Source: JAWAAW01 sp038884575 (lineage in GTDB: Archaea > Nanobdellota > Nanobdellia > Woesearchaeales > ARS49). Taken from it: a DNA stretch of 40,616 nucleotides. The notes under the pieces were generated by a model. The model was not told the DNA's origin. It saw only the letters and a list, made by a program, of their open reading frames with translations, and ran no database searches. Positions 23,227 to 31,907 of this stretch are shown piece by piece. Location of the stretch: positions 1-40,616 of the forward strand of contig JAWABQ010000008.1 of assembly GCA_038884575.1 (NCBI GenBank). The letters run 5' to 3'. The first letter of the stretch is position 1; each line of letters begins with the position of its first letter. Position numbers and translations under genes: made by a program.

Positions 23227-26200
23227 ATGCCTGAAGACGACGAGCTTTCAATTGATTTCGGAAAAGTCGGGGACTGGTTCAAGCGCAAGAAAAAGCCAGA
23301 GGCATCAGCCCAAAAGCACGAGCCTGCCTCCATGATTGAGGACAAGCACGCAACAGTCCCTCACGAGCCAAAGCATGCAGAGCCCAGCCACCAGAAAAAA
23401 GACGATGATGAGATAACAATTGACTTCTCAAAAATCAAGAACTGGTTCAAGAAAAAAGAGCATGACCAGCACCCAGAAGGCAAGGATGAACTTGGATTTG
23501 ACTTCAGCAAGCCCTGGGACTGGGTTAAGGCGCACCCTGTGCTGGTGATACTCACAATCCTGCTTATAATGCAGTTTGTCCCAAACCGCATTGTCATCGG
23601 AGGCAAGGACTTTTACATGCCATGGGGAGGGATGAGCATGCGCATGAGGAGCGAAAGCCTTCCAATGACAGAGGGCTGGGCTTCAAACCATGTCACAACC
23701 CTGCTGAAAAACCAGGTTGCTGACGCGCTGAACAAGCAATACCCAAACCTGCCTGATGACAGGAAGCAGAAGATTATTGATGAGGAATGGGACAAGATTT
23801 ACAAGGGGCAGAAATCCCAGATTGACCAGCAGGTGCAGGCAGTCACCCAGCAGATAAAGGACTTCTGGCAGTATGATTCTGACGGAACAAAGTACACTTA
23901 CATGCCTGACATTGACCCTTACACATTCCTCCGCTATTCAAGGAACCTGCTTGAGAAAGGTACTTATGGCGACGAGGTAAGGAATGGCAAGACTTATGAC
24001 AACCACATGGTTGCGCCGCTCGGCCAGGTTCTCAGCATCGAGCTCCAGCCATACGCTTTGCTGGCAATTTACAAGGCAATGCATTTCTTCCATCCCCATA
24101 TCACTTTGATGCAGGCTGCCACGTACTTCCCGATAATCTTTATACTCCTCGCAATGATTCCTGCATTTTTCATCGGCAGGAAATTTGCAGGAATGCCTGG
24201 CGCGATTGTCACAGCGACTGTTGTGGCAATACTGCCTTCAATAATTGTCAGGACAGGCTGGGGCCATGCTGACACAGACGCTTACAACATATTCTTCCCG
24301 CTGCTCATCACGTGGATTTACACCCTTATGATTGATGCAGAGGGGTGGAAAAAGATTGTGGGCTTTGGCGCGCTTGGGGGGTTTGTTACAGGGCTATATG
24401 CTATTGCCTGGCGCGGAGGCTGGTGGTACGTATTTGACTTCATAATAGCAGCATTCGCAATACTTGTGGCAAGTGAAATCTTCAGGAGCTACAAAAACCC
24501 GCAGAAGCTTGTGGAGGTGGTAAAGAAGCGCGCACTCCTTGTGCTGGCATTCATAATCGCATCAGCGCTCTTTGTCACTGTTTTCACTGAGTTTTCAACA
24601 TTTGTTTATGCGCCCATCCAACCATTGCACTTCACCATCATAAAGGATGCTGCAAAGCCATCCCTCTGGCCCAATGTCTACACAACAGTTGCCGAGCTCA
24701 ACCCTACTGACCTGAATGGTGTCATTGGCTCTGTCGGCGGCTGGAGCCTGTTCTTGATTGCGCTTGCAGGGATAGCAATGCTCTTGTTCAGGCGCTCTGA
24801 GGGCAAGCTGGGCATTGACCTCAAGTATGCGCCATTGTTCATGCTGTGGCTTATTGCAACAACTTATGCAAGCCTCAAGGGGGTGCGCTTCACGTTGCTG
24901 CTTGCGCCTGCATTTGCAGTTGTCTTTGGGATAGCAATCGGCAGGATTTATGAATGGGTTGTCAAAATAAGCACAAAAGAAATGCACATAAACAAGGCAG
25001 TGGCGCACATAGTGATGATTGCGCTTGTGGCATTTTTGCTTTCAGGCCAGGCGCGCTCTGCATACGCTTCTGCAGGAAACGACATCCCGATAATGAATGA
25101 TGCATGGTGGGCGACCCTGACAGCGATAAAGGAGGACTCAAAGCCAGATGCAATAATCAACTCATGGTGGGACTTTGGCCACCACTTCAAGTATGTTGCT
25201 GACCGGGCTGTGACCTTTGACGGCGCATCCCAGAACACGCCAATGGCGCACTGGATTGGCCGCACCCTTGCAACAGGCAATGAAACAGAGGCAGTAGGCA
25301 TCCTGCGCATGCTTGACTGCGGCTCAAATTCTGCATTTGACGTGATTAATGCCCAGTTCAATGACCCTGTGAAGTCAGTAAAGCTTCTCTACAGCATCAT
25401 TGTTGCTGACCGCAGGGAGGCGCTCGCAATCCTTGCCAGAGAGGGTGTTAATGAGCAGGAAAAAATCCTGAAGCTCACCCATTGCAGCCCGCCAGAGGAC
25501 TATTTCATAGCATCAGGAGACATGATTGGCAAGTCAGGTGTGTGGAGCCACTTTGGCTTCTGGAACTTTGAAAAGGCAAAGCTCTGGACAGAGCTGAAAA
25601 ACCTGCCTCAGGAAACAGCAGTTCAAATAATGATGAATGAATGGAATTACACGCGCGAAAAGGCAGAGCAGGCTTACTTTGACGTGCAGGCAATAACCAG
25701 CGAGGGAGATGCAAATGCATGGATTTCACCCTGGCTTGGCATACTTGGCGAGGCAGCTGACTGCCAGACTCTTGGTGAGCTGATAGGGTGCGCAAACGGG
25801 TTTGTCTACAATTCATCAAACAATGAGGCAGTTATCCGCACAGGGCAGGGAGCGGGCATACCGCAGATGGTAGCAACCCCATTGCCAGACGGCGGAATGA
25901 AGGAAACAAAAATCAACAATTCAAACACAGGCGTGGGCGTGCTGCTTTACCCGACAGGCCCAGGGGCTTACAAGAGCGTGCTTGGCTCGCCTGAGCTTTT
26001 GACAAGCATCTTTGCAAGGCTTTATTTCCTTGAGGGTCACGGCCTGCACCACTTCATCAAGTTCAAGAGCGAGCGCGAGGTCACAGGAGGAAGCATTCAC
26101 ACTTACAAGGTTGACTGGGAAGGCAAAAAGCCGCAGGTTTTCAGCGGCTTTGAGGTCCTGAAAGCAGCAAAGGAAGAAACAAAGAAGGAGGGGGCAAAAG

Positions 26201-26532
26201 GCGCAAAGGAAGGCGACACTGTCAGCGTTTACTACATCGGCTCCCTCCTCAACGGCACAATATTTGACTCAAGCATCAAGGACTGGAAAAAGAAAAACAT
26301 AAGCATAAACACCTCGTTTGAGGGCCAGGATGCTGTGCCGCTGACATTCACTATCGGCGCCGGGCAGGTCATTGAAGGCTTTGACGCTGCAGTGCGGGGC
26401 ATGGAGCCTGGCGAGGAGCAGGTAGTGCAGATTCCCCCAAAGGCAGCATACGGCCTTGACCCCAAAGCCCACTTCCTCGGCAACCAGACATTAAGGTTCA
26501 AGGTAAAGCTCGTCAAGCTCGAGCAGGCATAA
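23227..26532 (+). CDS. aglB: Oligosaccharyltransferase AglB/STT3 fused to an FKBP-type prolyl isomerase
   Basis: 1101 residues. A cytoplasmic N-terminus of about 100 residues holds three copies of a motif DE[LI]x[IF]DF[GS]KxxxW[FV]K (residues 5-19, 61-75, 87-101). The GT-C membrane domain has acidic metal-site motifs DIDPY (228-230) and ADTDAYN (349-351). The acceptor-binding motif is WWDFG (647-651), a conservative variant of WWDYG. The soluble domain follows. Residues about 992-1101 form an FKBP domain: GDTVSVYYIG, NGTIFDSS, FTIGAGQVIEGFD, PKAAYG, LRFKVKLVKLE. AglB transfers lipid-linked glycans to Asn in N-x-S/T. The FKBP part should lie outside the cell and could catalyse prolyl isomerisation of glycoprotein substrates. 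It contains four sequons itself (NGT, NIS, NTS, NQT). Confidence 0.93.
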   Translation: MPEDDELSIDFGKVGDWFKRKKKPEASAQKHEPASMIEDKHATVPHEPKHAEPSHQKKDDDEITIDFSKIKNWFKKKEHDQHPEGKDELGFDFSKPWDWVKAHPVLVILTILLIMQFVPNRIVIGGKDFYMPWGGMSMRMRSESLPMTEGWASNHVTTLLKNQVADALNKQYPNLPDDRKQKIIDEEWDKIYKGQKSQIDQQVQAVTQQIKDFWQYDSDGTKYTYMPDIDPYTFLRYSRNLLEKGTYGDEVRNGKTYDNHMVAPLGQVLSIELQPYALLAIYKAMHFFHPHITLMQAATYFPIIFILLAMIPAFFIGRKFAGMPGAIVTATVVAILPSIIVRTGWGHADTDAYNIFFPLLITWIYTLMIDAEGWKKIVGFGALGGFVTGLYAIAWRGGWWYVFDFIIAAFAILVASEIFRSYKNPQKLVEVVKKRALLVLAFIIASALFVTVFTEFSTFVYAPIQPLHFTIIKDAAKPSLWPNVYTTVAELNPTDLNGVIGSVGGWSLFLIALAGIAMLLFRRSEGKLGIDLKYAPLFMLWLIATTYASLKGVRFTLLLAPAFAVVFGIAIGRIYEWVVKISTKEMHINKAVAHIVMIALVAFLLSGQARSAYASAGNDIPIMNDAWWATLTAIKEDSKPDAIINSWWDFGHHFKYVADRAVTFDGASQNTPMAHWIGRTLATGNETEAVGILRMLDCGSNSAFDVINAQFNDPVKSVKLLYSIIVADRREALAILAREGVNEQEKILKLTHCSPPEDYFIASGDMIGKSGVWSHFGFWNFEKAKLWTELKNLPQETAVQIMMNEWNYTREKAEQAYFDVQAITSEGDANAWISPWLGILGEAADCQTLGELIGCANGFVYNSSNNEAVIRTGQGAGIPQMVATPLPDGGMKETKINNSNTGVGVLLYPTGPGAYKSVLGSPELLTSIFARLYFLEGHGLHHFIKFKSEREVTGGSIHTYKVDWEGKKPQVFSGFEVLKAAKEETKKEGAKGAKEGDTVSVYYIGSLLNGTIFDSSIKDWKKKNISINTSFEGQDAVPLTFTIGAGQVIEGFDAAVRGMEPGEEQVVQIPPKAAYGLDPKAHFLGNQTLRFKVKLVKLEQA

Positions 26533-26560
26533 TAATCATGCCTGACTTCTTATCCATAAC

Positions 26561-26570
26561 ATTAATAAAC
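26561..26570 (+). promoter_or_regulatory. TATA box for GT2 gene
   Basis: ATTAATAAAC is centred about 28 nt before ATG 26594, suggesting a leaderless mRNA starting the long glycosylation operon. Confidence 0.4.
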
Positions 26571-26593
26571 CAACCTTTGCTAATTTTTTTCTG

Positions 26594-27280
26594 ATGGGGA
26601 AAAAGGTATTTATCGTCATTGCAGCATACAACGAGCAGAAGAGCCTGCCAAAAGTTGTTTCTGAGCTTCACAGGGCAGGCTACAAAAACGTGGTTGTTAT
26701 TGATGATGGCAGCAAGGATAATACTTTCAAGGCAGCACTTGACGCGGGCGCAACAGTGCTGCAGCACATTGTCAACAGGGGACAGGGCGCTGCGTTAAAG
26801 ACAGGAATTGACTATGCTCTGGAGCAAGGTGCGGATATTATTATTACGTTTGATGCTGACGGCCAGCATCGTGTTGAGGACATTCCTGCTGTCATAAAGC
26901 CAGTTGTGAGTGGCGAGGTTGATGTTACTTTTGGTTCAAGGTTTCTCAAAAAGGATTCTGGCATTCCTTTTGTCAGGAAAATTCTTCTCAAAATAGGCGT
27001 TCTTATTCTTTGGCTGTTTTACGGTGTCAAAATGACTGATGCACATAATGGTTTCCGAGCAATTTCAAGGAATGCTGCTGAAAAAATAAAGATTACGTCA
27101 GACAGAATGGCTCATGCTTCAGAGATTGTTGAGGAAGTGCACAGGAACAAGCTCAAGTACAAGGAAGTGCCCGTGGTTATCCGCTACACAGAGGAAACAT
27201 TGAAAAAGGGCCATGGCTCTTTTGCAGAGGGGTGCAGGATTTTGTACAACATGATTATGAAAAAGTTCCTTTTGAGGTGA
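26594..27280 (+). CDS. GT2 glycosyltransferase, dolichyl-phosphate mannosyltransferase-like
   Basis: 228 residues with the GT-A fold of DPM1/AglD-type enzymes: VIAAYNEQKSL near the N-terminus, VIDDGSKDNT, NRGQGAALKTG, DADGQH (metal and nucleotide binding), FGSRF, and the acceptor region DAHNGFRAIS. These enzymes load a sugar from a nucleotide donor onto polyprenyl phosphate or a lipid-linked glycan. There are no strong membrane helices, apart from a weak hydrophobic stretch VLILWLFYG. It is followed by a DUF2304 gene, a frequent pairing. Confidence 0.88.
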   Translation: MGKKVFIVIAAYNEQKSLPKVVSELHRAGYKNVVVIDDGSKDNTFKAALDAGATVLQHIVNRGQGAALKTGIDYALEQGADIIITFDADGQHRVEDIPAVIKPVVSGEVDVTFGSRFLKKDSGIPFVRKILLKIGVLILWLFYGVKMTDAHNGFRAISRNAAEKIKITSDRMAHASEIVEEVHRNKLKYKEVPVVIRYTEETLKKGHGSFAEGCRILYNMIMKKFLLR

Positions 27281-27285
27281 AAAAA

Positions 27286-27624
27286 ATGAACATAACGCCA
27301 TTGCAGGTCATTGTTGTCATTTTTGCATTGTTTGCCTGGAGCAGGGCAATACTCCGCTTGAGAGACAGGGAGATTTCAATCGGTGAGTTTGGCTTTTGGA
27401 CAATAATCTGGGCTGCGGTAATAACCACAGTCCTCCTACCTCAGACAGCCAACATTGTGTCAAAGTTTTTCGGTATCAGCAGGCCTATTGACCTCGCTGT
27501 TTACATCAGCATACTTCTGCTGTTCTATCTCGTGTTCAGGATTTACGTGAATCAGGAAAAGCAGAGCCAAGCAATGACAAAGCTTGTGAGGGATGTTGCA
27601 GTAAGGCTGCCAAAGCACAAATGA
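27286..27624 (+). CDS. DUF2304 family membrane protein
   Basis: 112 residues from ATG 27286. Three membrane helices (about 5-20, 35-55, 65-90) with the DUF2304 pattern: LRLRDREISIGEFGFWTIIW between helix one and two, and a basic tail. A textbook Shine-Dalgarno GAGGTGA (27274-27280) overlaps the stop of the GT2 gene, so translation is coupled. DUF2304 proteins often accompany DPM1-like GT2 enzymes and may assist them at the membrane. Its stop overlaps the next ATG (ATGA). Confidence 0.82.
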   Translation: MNITPLQVIVVIFALFAWSRAILRLRDREISIGEFGFWTIIWAAVITTVLLPQTANIVSKFFGISRPIDLAVYISILLLFYLVFRIYVNQEKQSQAMTKLVRDVAVRLPKHK

Positions 27625-28736
27625 GCGTAAAACTCTTCAGGTGGATTGACAGGATTGTTGGGATAATCCTGATAATCCCCATCTGGCTTTTTTCACTGCC
27701 GTTCCCAAAGGCAAGGCTTGAGCCAAGGCGAATACTGGTAATCAAGCTTTGGGCAATGGGTGACAGCATAGTCCTTCTTCCTGCAATCAGGGAGCTTAGG
27801 AAAAAGCACCCAAAGGCAAGGATTGATGTCTTGTGCAAAAACAGCATCAGGAATGTCTTTTTGGGCATAAAGGATATCAATGAGGTAAAAAGCGGTGATT
27901 TCCTGGGACTTCTTGCGCTGCTGCCAAAATTAAGAAAGTATGACGTTGCAGTTGACACAGAGCCTTATTTGAACATTTCCGCCCTGCTTGGCTGGTGGCT
28001 TGGAAAGCGGCGCGTCGGCTTTTCCCACGGCATAAGGCGCCTTCTTTACACAGACAGGGTTGCCTTCAATGATGAGCAGCACATGGTAAAGACGTACATT
28101 GACCTTATGGGCCCGCTTGGAGTAACCCGCATCCCTGACAAGCTTGTCCCGCTGTCAGTAAGCGCTGATGACAGGAAAAAGGCAGACAAGTTCCTGAGGG
28201 AGCGCGGAATAATGCAAAAGGACAAATTTGTCGTGCTTTGCCCTGCTGCAGGTGCCTCATCGCGCGGAAGGATGTGGGCTCCTGAGCGCTTTGCAGCAGC
28301 AGGCGATGCGCTTGTAAAGGAGTTCCTTGTCAAGATTGTCCTCATGTGCGGCCGCTCTGACAGGAAAGTTGTGGAATCTGTTGCCCAAAAAATGAAGCAT
28401 CCGCCGGTTGCAGACGCATACGAGCTTAACCTCAAGCAGCAGGCTGCAGTGCTTTCACGTGCAGCCCTCACAATAAGCAATGACTCAGGCCCAATGCACC
28501 TCTCGGCTGCAATGGGCACAAAAACAATCGGGTTGTTCTGCCCAAACACGCCTATAAGATGGGCTCCTTATGGCGCTGGCAATGATTACATCTACAAGCC
28601 TGTGCTTCCAAAGCCGTGCATAAACACCCACCTTGGTAAGCTGCCTGACTGCGCAAGCCACAACCACATGTCAAATATAACAGTTGATGATGTTCTTCAA
28701 AAGGCAAGGAGGATGCTGCATGCAGGACGCTATTAG
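27621..28736 (+). CDS. GT9 (ADP-heptose:LPS heptosyltransferase family) glycosyltransferase
   Basis: 371 residues. A membrane-associated N-terminal helix (IVGIILIIPIWLF), then the GT9 fold: ILVIKLWAMGDSIVLLPAI in the N-domain and SNDSGPMHLSAAMGTKTIGLFCP in the C-domain, the family's donor-site signature. GT9 enzymes use ADP-heptose or related donors; their presence beside gmhA/hldA/hldC makes a heptose donor likely here. The ATG overlaps the previous stop by four bases. The C-terminal HNHMSNITVDDVLQKARRML also occurs, in broken frame, at the end of the third GT9 (36512-37574). Confidence 0.88.
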   Translation: MSVKLFRWIDRIVGIILIIPIWLFSLPFPKARLEPRRILVIKLWAMGDSIVLLPAIRELRKKHPKARIDVLCKNSIRNVFLGIKDINEVKSGDFLGLLALLPKLRKYDVAVDTEPYLNISALLGWWLGKRRVGFSHGIRRLLYTDRVAFNDEQHMVKTYIDLMGPLGVTRIPDKLVPLSVSADDRKKADKFLRERGIMQKDKFVVLCPAAGASSRGRMWAPERFAAAGDALVKEFLVKIVLMCGRSDRKVVESVAQKMKHPPVADAYELNLKQQAAVLSRAALTISNDSGPMHLSAAMGTKTIGLFCPNTPIRWAPYGAGNDYIYKPVLPKPCINTHLGKLPDCASHNHMSNITVDDVLQKARRMLHAGRY

Positions 28737-29286
28737 GAATGAAATCCAGGGCTCAATCGCTGCAAAGCAGGAAGTGCTTGCAAAGCTTGTGCCTGACATA
28801 GAAAAAACAGCCAGAATAATCATAAATGCCCTGAAAAACAGCAACAAAATCCTCATCTGCGGCAATGGCGGCAGCGCAGCAGACGCCCAGCACTTTGCAG
28901 GCGAGCTTATTGTGCGCTTTGAGACAGAGCGCCGCTCCCTTCCGGCAATTGCGCTCACAACAGACACCAGCATCCTTACTGCAGGCGCAAATGATTATGG
29001 CTATGATGAGATTTTTGCAAGGCAAGTAAACGGTCTTGGCAACAAGGGCGATGTCCTTGTGGCAATCTCAACATCAGGAAACTCCCCAAACATCCTCAAG
29101 GCGATAGAGGCAGCCAAAACAAAAGGCATGGAAATCATTGGCCTGACAGGAAAGGATGGCGGAAAGATGAAAGCGCTGCCAAACAGCATAATCATCCCGT
29201 CAAATACCACGGCAAGAATCCAGGAAAGCCACATAATGATAATCCACACCTGGTGCAAGCTTGTTGATGCCGCATTTGCCAAATAA
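28720..29286 (+). CDS. gmhA: Sedoheptulose-7-phosphate isomerase (GmhA)
   Basis: 188 residues from ATG 28720, preceded by AGGAGG (28707-28712); it overlaps the GT9 gene by 17 bp. It is a SIS-domain protein with GmhA hallmarks: CGNGGSAADAQHFAGELIVRF (catalytic Glu in the last part), TTDTSILTAGANDYGYDEIF, AISTSGNSPN, and the catalytic His in RIQESHIMIIH. GmhA converts sedoheptulose 7-phosphate to D-glycero-D-manno-heptose 7-phosphate, the first step of activated heptose synthesis. Its similarity is to the heptose enzyme rather than to other SIS proteins such as DiaA, though these two are close. Confidence 0.86.
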   Translation: MQDAIRNEIQGSIAAKQEVLAKLVPDIEKTARIIINALKNSNKILICGNGGSAADAQHFAGELIVRFETERRSLPAIALTTDTSILTAGANDYGYDEIFARQVNGLGNKGDVLVAISTSGNSPNILKAIEAAKTKGMEIIGLTGKDGGKMKALPNSIIIPSNTTARIQESHIMIIHTWCKLVDAAFAK

Positions 29287-29301
29287 ACAAGCAATCCATT
29301 A

Positions 29302-29312
29302 GCTTTTTAAAC
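29302..29312 (+). promoter_or_regulatory. TATA box for hldC-like gene
   Basis: GCTTTTTAAAC, centred 27 nt before ATG 29334. The leaderless spacing indicates an internal promoter inside the glycosylation locus. Confidence 0.5.
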
Positions 29313-29333
29313 CCGCAATAGCTTGTCCTTGTC

Positions 29334-29813
29334 ATGGGAAAAGTCGTTTCGTGGGATGAGCTTGCAAAAACAGCAGATGAAGTGAAGAAGCAAGGCAGGA
29401 AGATAGTCACGACCAATGGCATTTTTGACCTGATGCACATAGGTCATGTGGGCTTTCTCAAGCTTGCCAAGCAGCAAGGTGACGTGCTTTTTGTCGGCAT
29501 TAATTCTGATGAGTCAACGCGCAAGCTCAAGGGTCCAACAAGGCCTGTGTTTCCGCAGGACCAGCGTGCCGAGATTCTTGCCGCCCTTGAAATGGTTGAT
29601 TATGTTGCAATCTTTAACGAGACAGACCCGCGCGCATTCCTTGAGCAGGTCAAGCCGCACATTCACGTGAAGGGCGATGATTATGACCCTGAAAAAATGG
29701 TCGAGACTCCTGTCGTAAGGAAGCACGGCGGCGAAGTCAGGATTGTATCATTCCGCCCTGACTCGACAACAAACATCATTAACAGGATTTACAATTCTGC
29801 GGCAAAAAAATAA
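29334..29813 (+). CDS. hldC: Heptose-1-phosphate nucleotidyltransferase (HldC/RfaE domain II-like)
   Basis: 159 residues. The cytidylyltransferase-like fold shows TTNGIFDLMHIGHVGFLK with the HIGH nucleotide-binding motif, VGINSDESTRKLKGPTRP, RAEILAALEMVDY, the family's VKG-x-DY motif and a C-terminal STTNIINRI (S/T-x-x-I motif). These match the adenylyltransferase domain of HldE, found alone as HldC. It would join heptose 1-phosphate to a nucleotide, probably AMP, giving ADP-heptose. CDP or GDP variants exist in related families, so the nucleotide is inferred. The promoter is its own. Confidence 0.84.
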   Translation: MGKVVSWDELAKTADEVKKQGRKIVTTNGIFDLMHIGHVGFLKLAKQQGDVLFVGINSDESTRKLKGPTRPVFPQDQRAEILAALEMVDYVAIFNETDPRAFLEQVKPHIHVKGDDYDPEKMVETPVVRKHGGEVRIVSFRPDSTTNIINRIYNSAAKK

Positions 29814-29827
29814 GCAATTGCGCGATA

Positions 29828-29838
29828 GTTTTTTAAAC
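29828..29838 (+). promoter_or_regulatory. TATA box for hldA-like gene
   Basis: GTTTTTTAAAC resembles the box at 29302-29312 and lies about 33 nt before ATG 29866; GGGGG sits at 29859-29863, too close to the ATG for a normal ribosome-binding site. Confidence 0.45.
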
Positions 29839-29865
29839 CAGTTCCTGCTCGTTCCGTCGGGGGAT

Positions 29866-30813
29866 ATGGACAAATCAATAATTGACAGGTTTCCTGAAAA
29901 GACAATCCTTGTCCTAGGCGATGTCATGCTTGACAAGTATATTTGGGGCCGCGTAAGCAGGATTTCACCAGAGGCCCCTGTGCAGATTGTTGAGGTGCAG
30001 AGCGAGACATATGCCCCTGGAGGGGCTGCAAATGCTGCCAACAACATAGTCTCCCTTGGGGGAAAGGCAGTCCTTATAGGCATGGTCGGCGATGACTTCC
30101 ACAAGGACATCCTCATAAAGGAGCTTGAGCAGCGCGGGATTGCCTCGCAGCTCGTGCTTGACAACCGGCCGACAACAACAAAAATAAGGGTGATGGGGCA
30201 GAGGCAGCAGCTTGTGCGCATTGACTATGAGCACAAGCACCCGATTGATGATGAGACAGGCAAAAAAATACTTGAAGTCATAAAAGAAACCCCTTCTGAC
30301 GCCATTGTCATCTCTGACTATGCAAAAGGGATAATCACCCAGCAGCTGTATGACGAAATACTCCGCCTTGCAGAGTCGCTGAAGGTTCCTGTTTTTGTTG
30401 ACGTAAAGCCAAGGCAGGCGGTAAATTATGCAGGGGCAACTGTGATAAAGACAAACCACAAGGAAGCCTGCGAGCTTGCAGGCGTTGAGGAGCACAATGA
30501 TGACGGCATTGAGAATGTGGGCAAAATGCTTGTTGAGCACCTCAAGTCAAACATCGTGATAACAAGGGGGGAGCGCGGTGTGAGCATTTTCAGCAGGGAA
30601 GGGAAAATAACCCATGCGCCCACAAAGGCAAAGCAGGTTTTTGATGTCACAGGCGCAGGGGACACTTTCCTTGCAGCACTTGCGCTCTCGTTTGCCAGCG
30701 GCGCATCCCTTGAGGACTCTTCAATCATTGCAAACCACGCGGCAGGAATCAAGGTCGGCAAGATTGGCACTGCAAGCGTGAGTGCAGAGGAGCTGAGGCA
30801 GGATTTGCAATGA
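29866..30813 (+). CDS. hldA: Heptose-7-phosphate kinase (HldA/RfaE domain I-like)
   Basis: 315 residues of PfkB-family kinase. It has GDVMLDKYIWGRVSRISPEAP (the heptose kinase N-terminal signature), GGAANAANNIVSLGG, and the catalytic GAGDTFLA with Asp as base near residue 265. This matches the N-terminal half of HldE, here as a separate protein. It would phosphorylate heptose 7-phosphate at C1. A phosphatase (GmhB) is needed between the kinase and the nucleotidyltransferase but is not encoded in the window; it may be elsewhere or replaced. The downstream GT9 gene overlaps its stop (ATGA). Confidence 0.86.
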   Translation: MDKSIIDRFPEKTILVLGDVMLDKYIWGRVSRISPEAPVQIVEVQSETYAPGGAANAANNIVSLGGKAVLIGMVGDDFHKDILIKELEQRGIASQLVLDNRPTTTKIRVMGQRQQLVRIDYEHKHPIDDETGKKILEVIKETPSDAIVISDYAKGIITQQLYDEILRLAESLKVPVFVDVKPRQAVNYAGATVIKTNHKEACELAGVEEHNDDGIENVGKMLVEHLKSNIVITRGERGVSIFSREGKITHAPTKAKQVFDVTGAGDTFLAALALSFASGASLEDSSIIANHAAGIKVGKIGTASVSAEELRQDLQ

Positions 30814-31907
30814 TACGAAAGATTATTCGGACGATCAGTATAAGGAAAAAACCCATTCCCCAGATAAGGCCGCAAAGGATATGCATTTTCAAGATTGGCG
30901 CAATAGGCGATGTCCTTGTCTCAACCCCGATGGTCCATGCCCTGCGCCAGAGATACCCAAAGGCGCGCATTGACTACTGGACAGGGCAGTGGTCAGCAGG
31001 CGCGCTGGAAGGCAACAAAGACCTTGACAATGTTGTCGCATTTGACGACGCGACATTCTTCAAAAAGCGGGTTGACCTTGTAATAGGCCTGGCAAGGAGG
31101 ATTGCGAGCCAGCGCTATGACACAATGTTCATCCTTGACAAGCACTGGAGCCTTGGCACATTTGGCAGATTGTGCAATGTGCCTGTAAGGATTGGCTTTG
31201 ACCGCGATGGCGAGGGCTTTGCGCACACCGCTGCTGTGCCATTCGGCAAAACAAGGCACGAGTCTGACTATTACCTTGACCTTGCATACCTCGCAGGCGC
31301 AAAAAAAGTCAAAAACCCGAAAATCGAGCTCTGGCTAAGCGCGCAGGACAAGAAATTCGCGTCTGATTTCTTCAGGAAGAACAGGCTTGCCCCGAAAAAG
31401 ACAATAGGGATTGTTCCCGGAGGCGCCAAAAACCCAGGGCAGAATGCTGTTGTCAAGCGCTGGCCTGTTGAGCGCTTTGCAGAAATAGCCAAAGCCCTTG
31501 CAGGAAAAGGCTGGCAAATCCTGCTCATAGGCAGGTCACCGGGCGATGATGATGTCCTGCCGGCAATGCTGAGCGCAGTCCCAAATGCTGCCAATGCAAT
31601 AGGAAGCTTCACAATCCGCCAGTCAGCCGCACTGCTCCAGAAATGCAGGCTTGTGATATGCAATGACTCAGGGCCGATGCACATGGCAGCAGCTGTAGGA
31701 ACGCCCACTGTCTCAATCTTCGGCCCCACAGACCCAAGGCACTGGGCTCCAAGGGGTCCAAAGCATATCTGGGTATGGAACCGCGTTGACTGCACAAAAG
31801 CAATGAAGTACGGCACTTACGACGAGCCCCACATCAAAATGAACATCCTCAAGGTGCAGCCCAGGCACGTGCTGAATGCAGTCCGCAGGCTGCTGGGGAG
31901 AATATGA
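30810..31907 (+). CDS. GT9 (heptosyltransferase family) glycosyltransferase
   Basis: 365 residues. Motifs: ICIFKIGAIGDVLVSTPMVHALR in the N-domain, PGGAKNPGQ..RWPVERFAEIA in the centre, and NDSGPMHMAAAVGTPTVSIFGPTDP in the donor-binding domain. It is related to the 27621 protein but distinct. It probably acts after or beside that enzyme in adding heptose units. The gene overlaps the kinase gene upstream and the GT-C gene downstream by four bases (ATGA). Confidence 0.9.
   Translation: MIRKIIRTISIRKKPIPQIRPQRICIFKIGAIGDVLVSTPMVHALRQRYPKARIDYWTGQWSAGALEGNKDLDNVVAFDDATFFKKRVDLVIGLARRIASQRYDTMFILDKHWSLGTFGRLCNVPVRIGFDRDGEGFAHTAAVPFGKTRHESDYYLDLAYLAGAKKVKNPKIELWLSAQDKKFASDFFRKNRLAPKKTIGIVPGGAKNPGQNAVVKRWPVERFAEIAKALAGKGWQILLIGRSPGDDDVLPAMLSAVPNAANAIGSFTIRQSAALLQKCRLVICNDSGPMHMAAAVGTPTVSIFGPTDPRHWAPRGPKHIWVWNRVDCTKAMKYGTYDEPHIKMNILKVQPRHVLNAVRRLLGRI

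Noticed and set aside
27621..31907. Evidence for a bacterial (LPS-bearing) origin of the window because of GT9 and heptose enzymes.
   Set aside because: Promoters, the tRNA 3' end without CCA, AglB, topoisomerase I and the Lon-like protease are archaeal, so the genes are better read as part of an archaeal glycan pathway, perhaps acquired.
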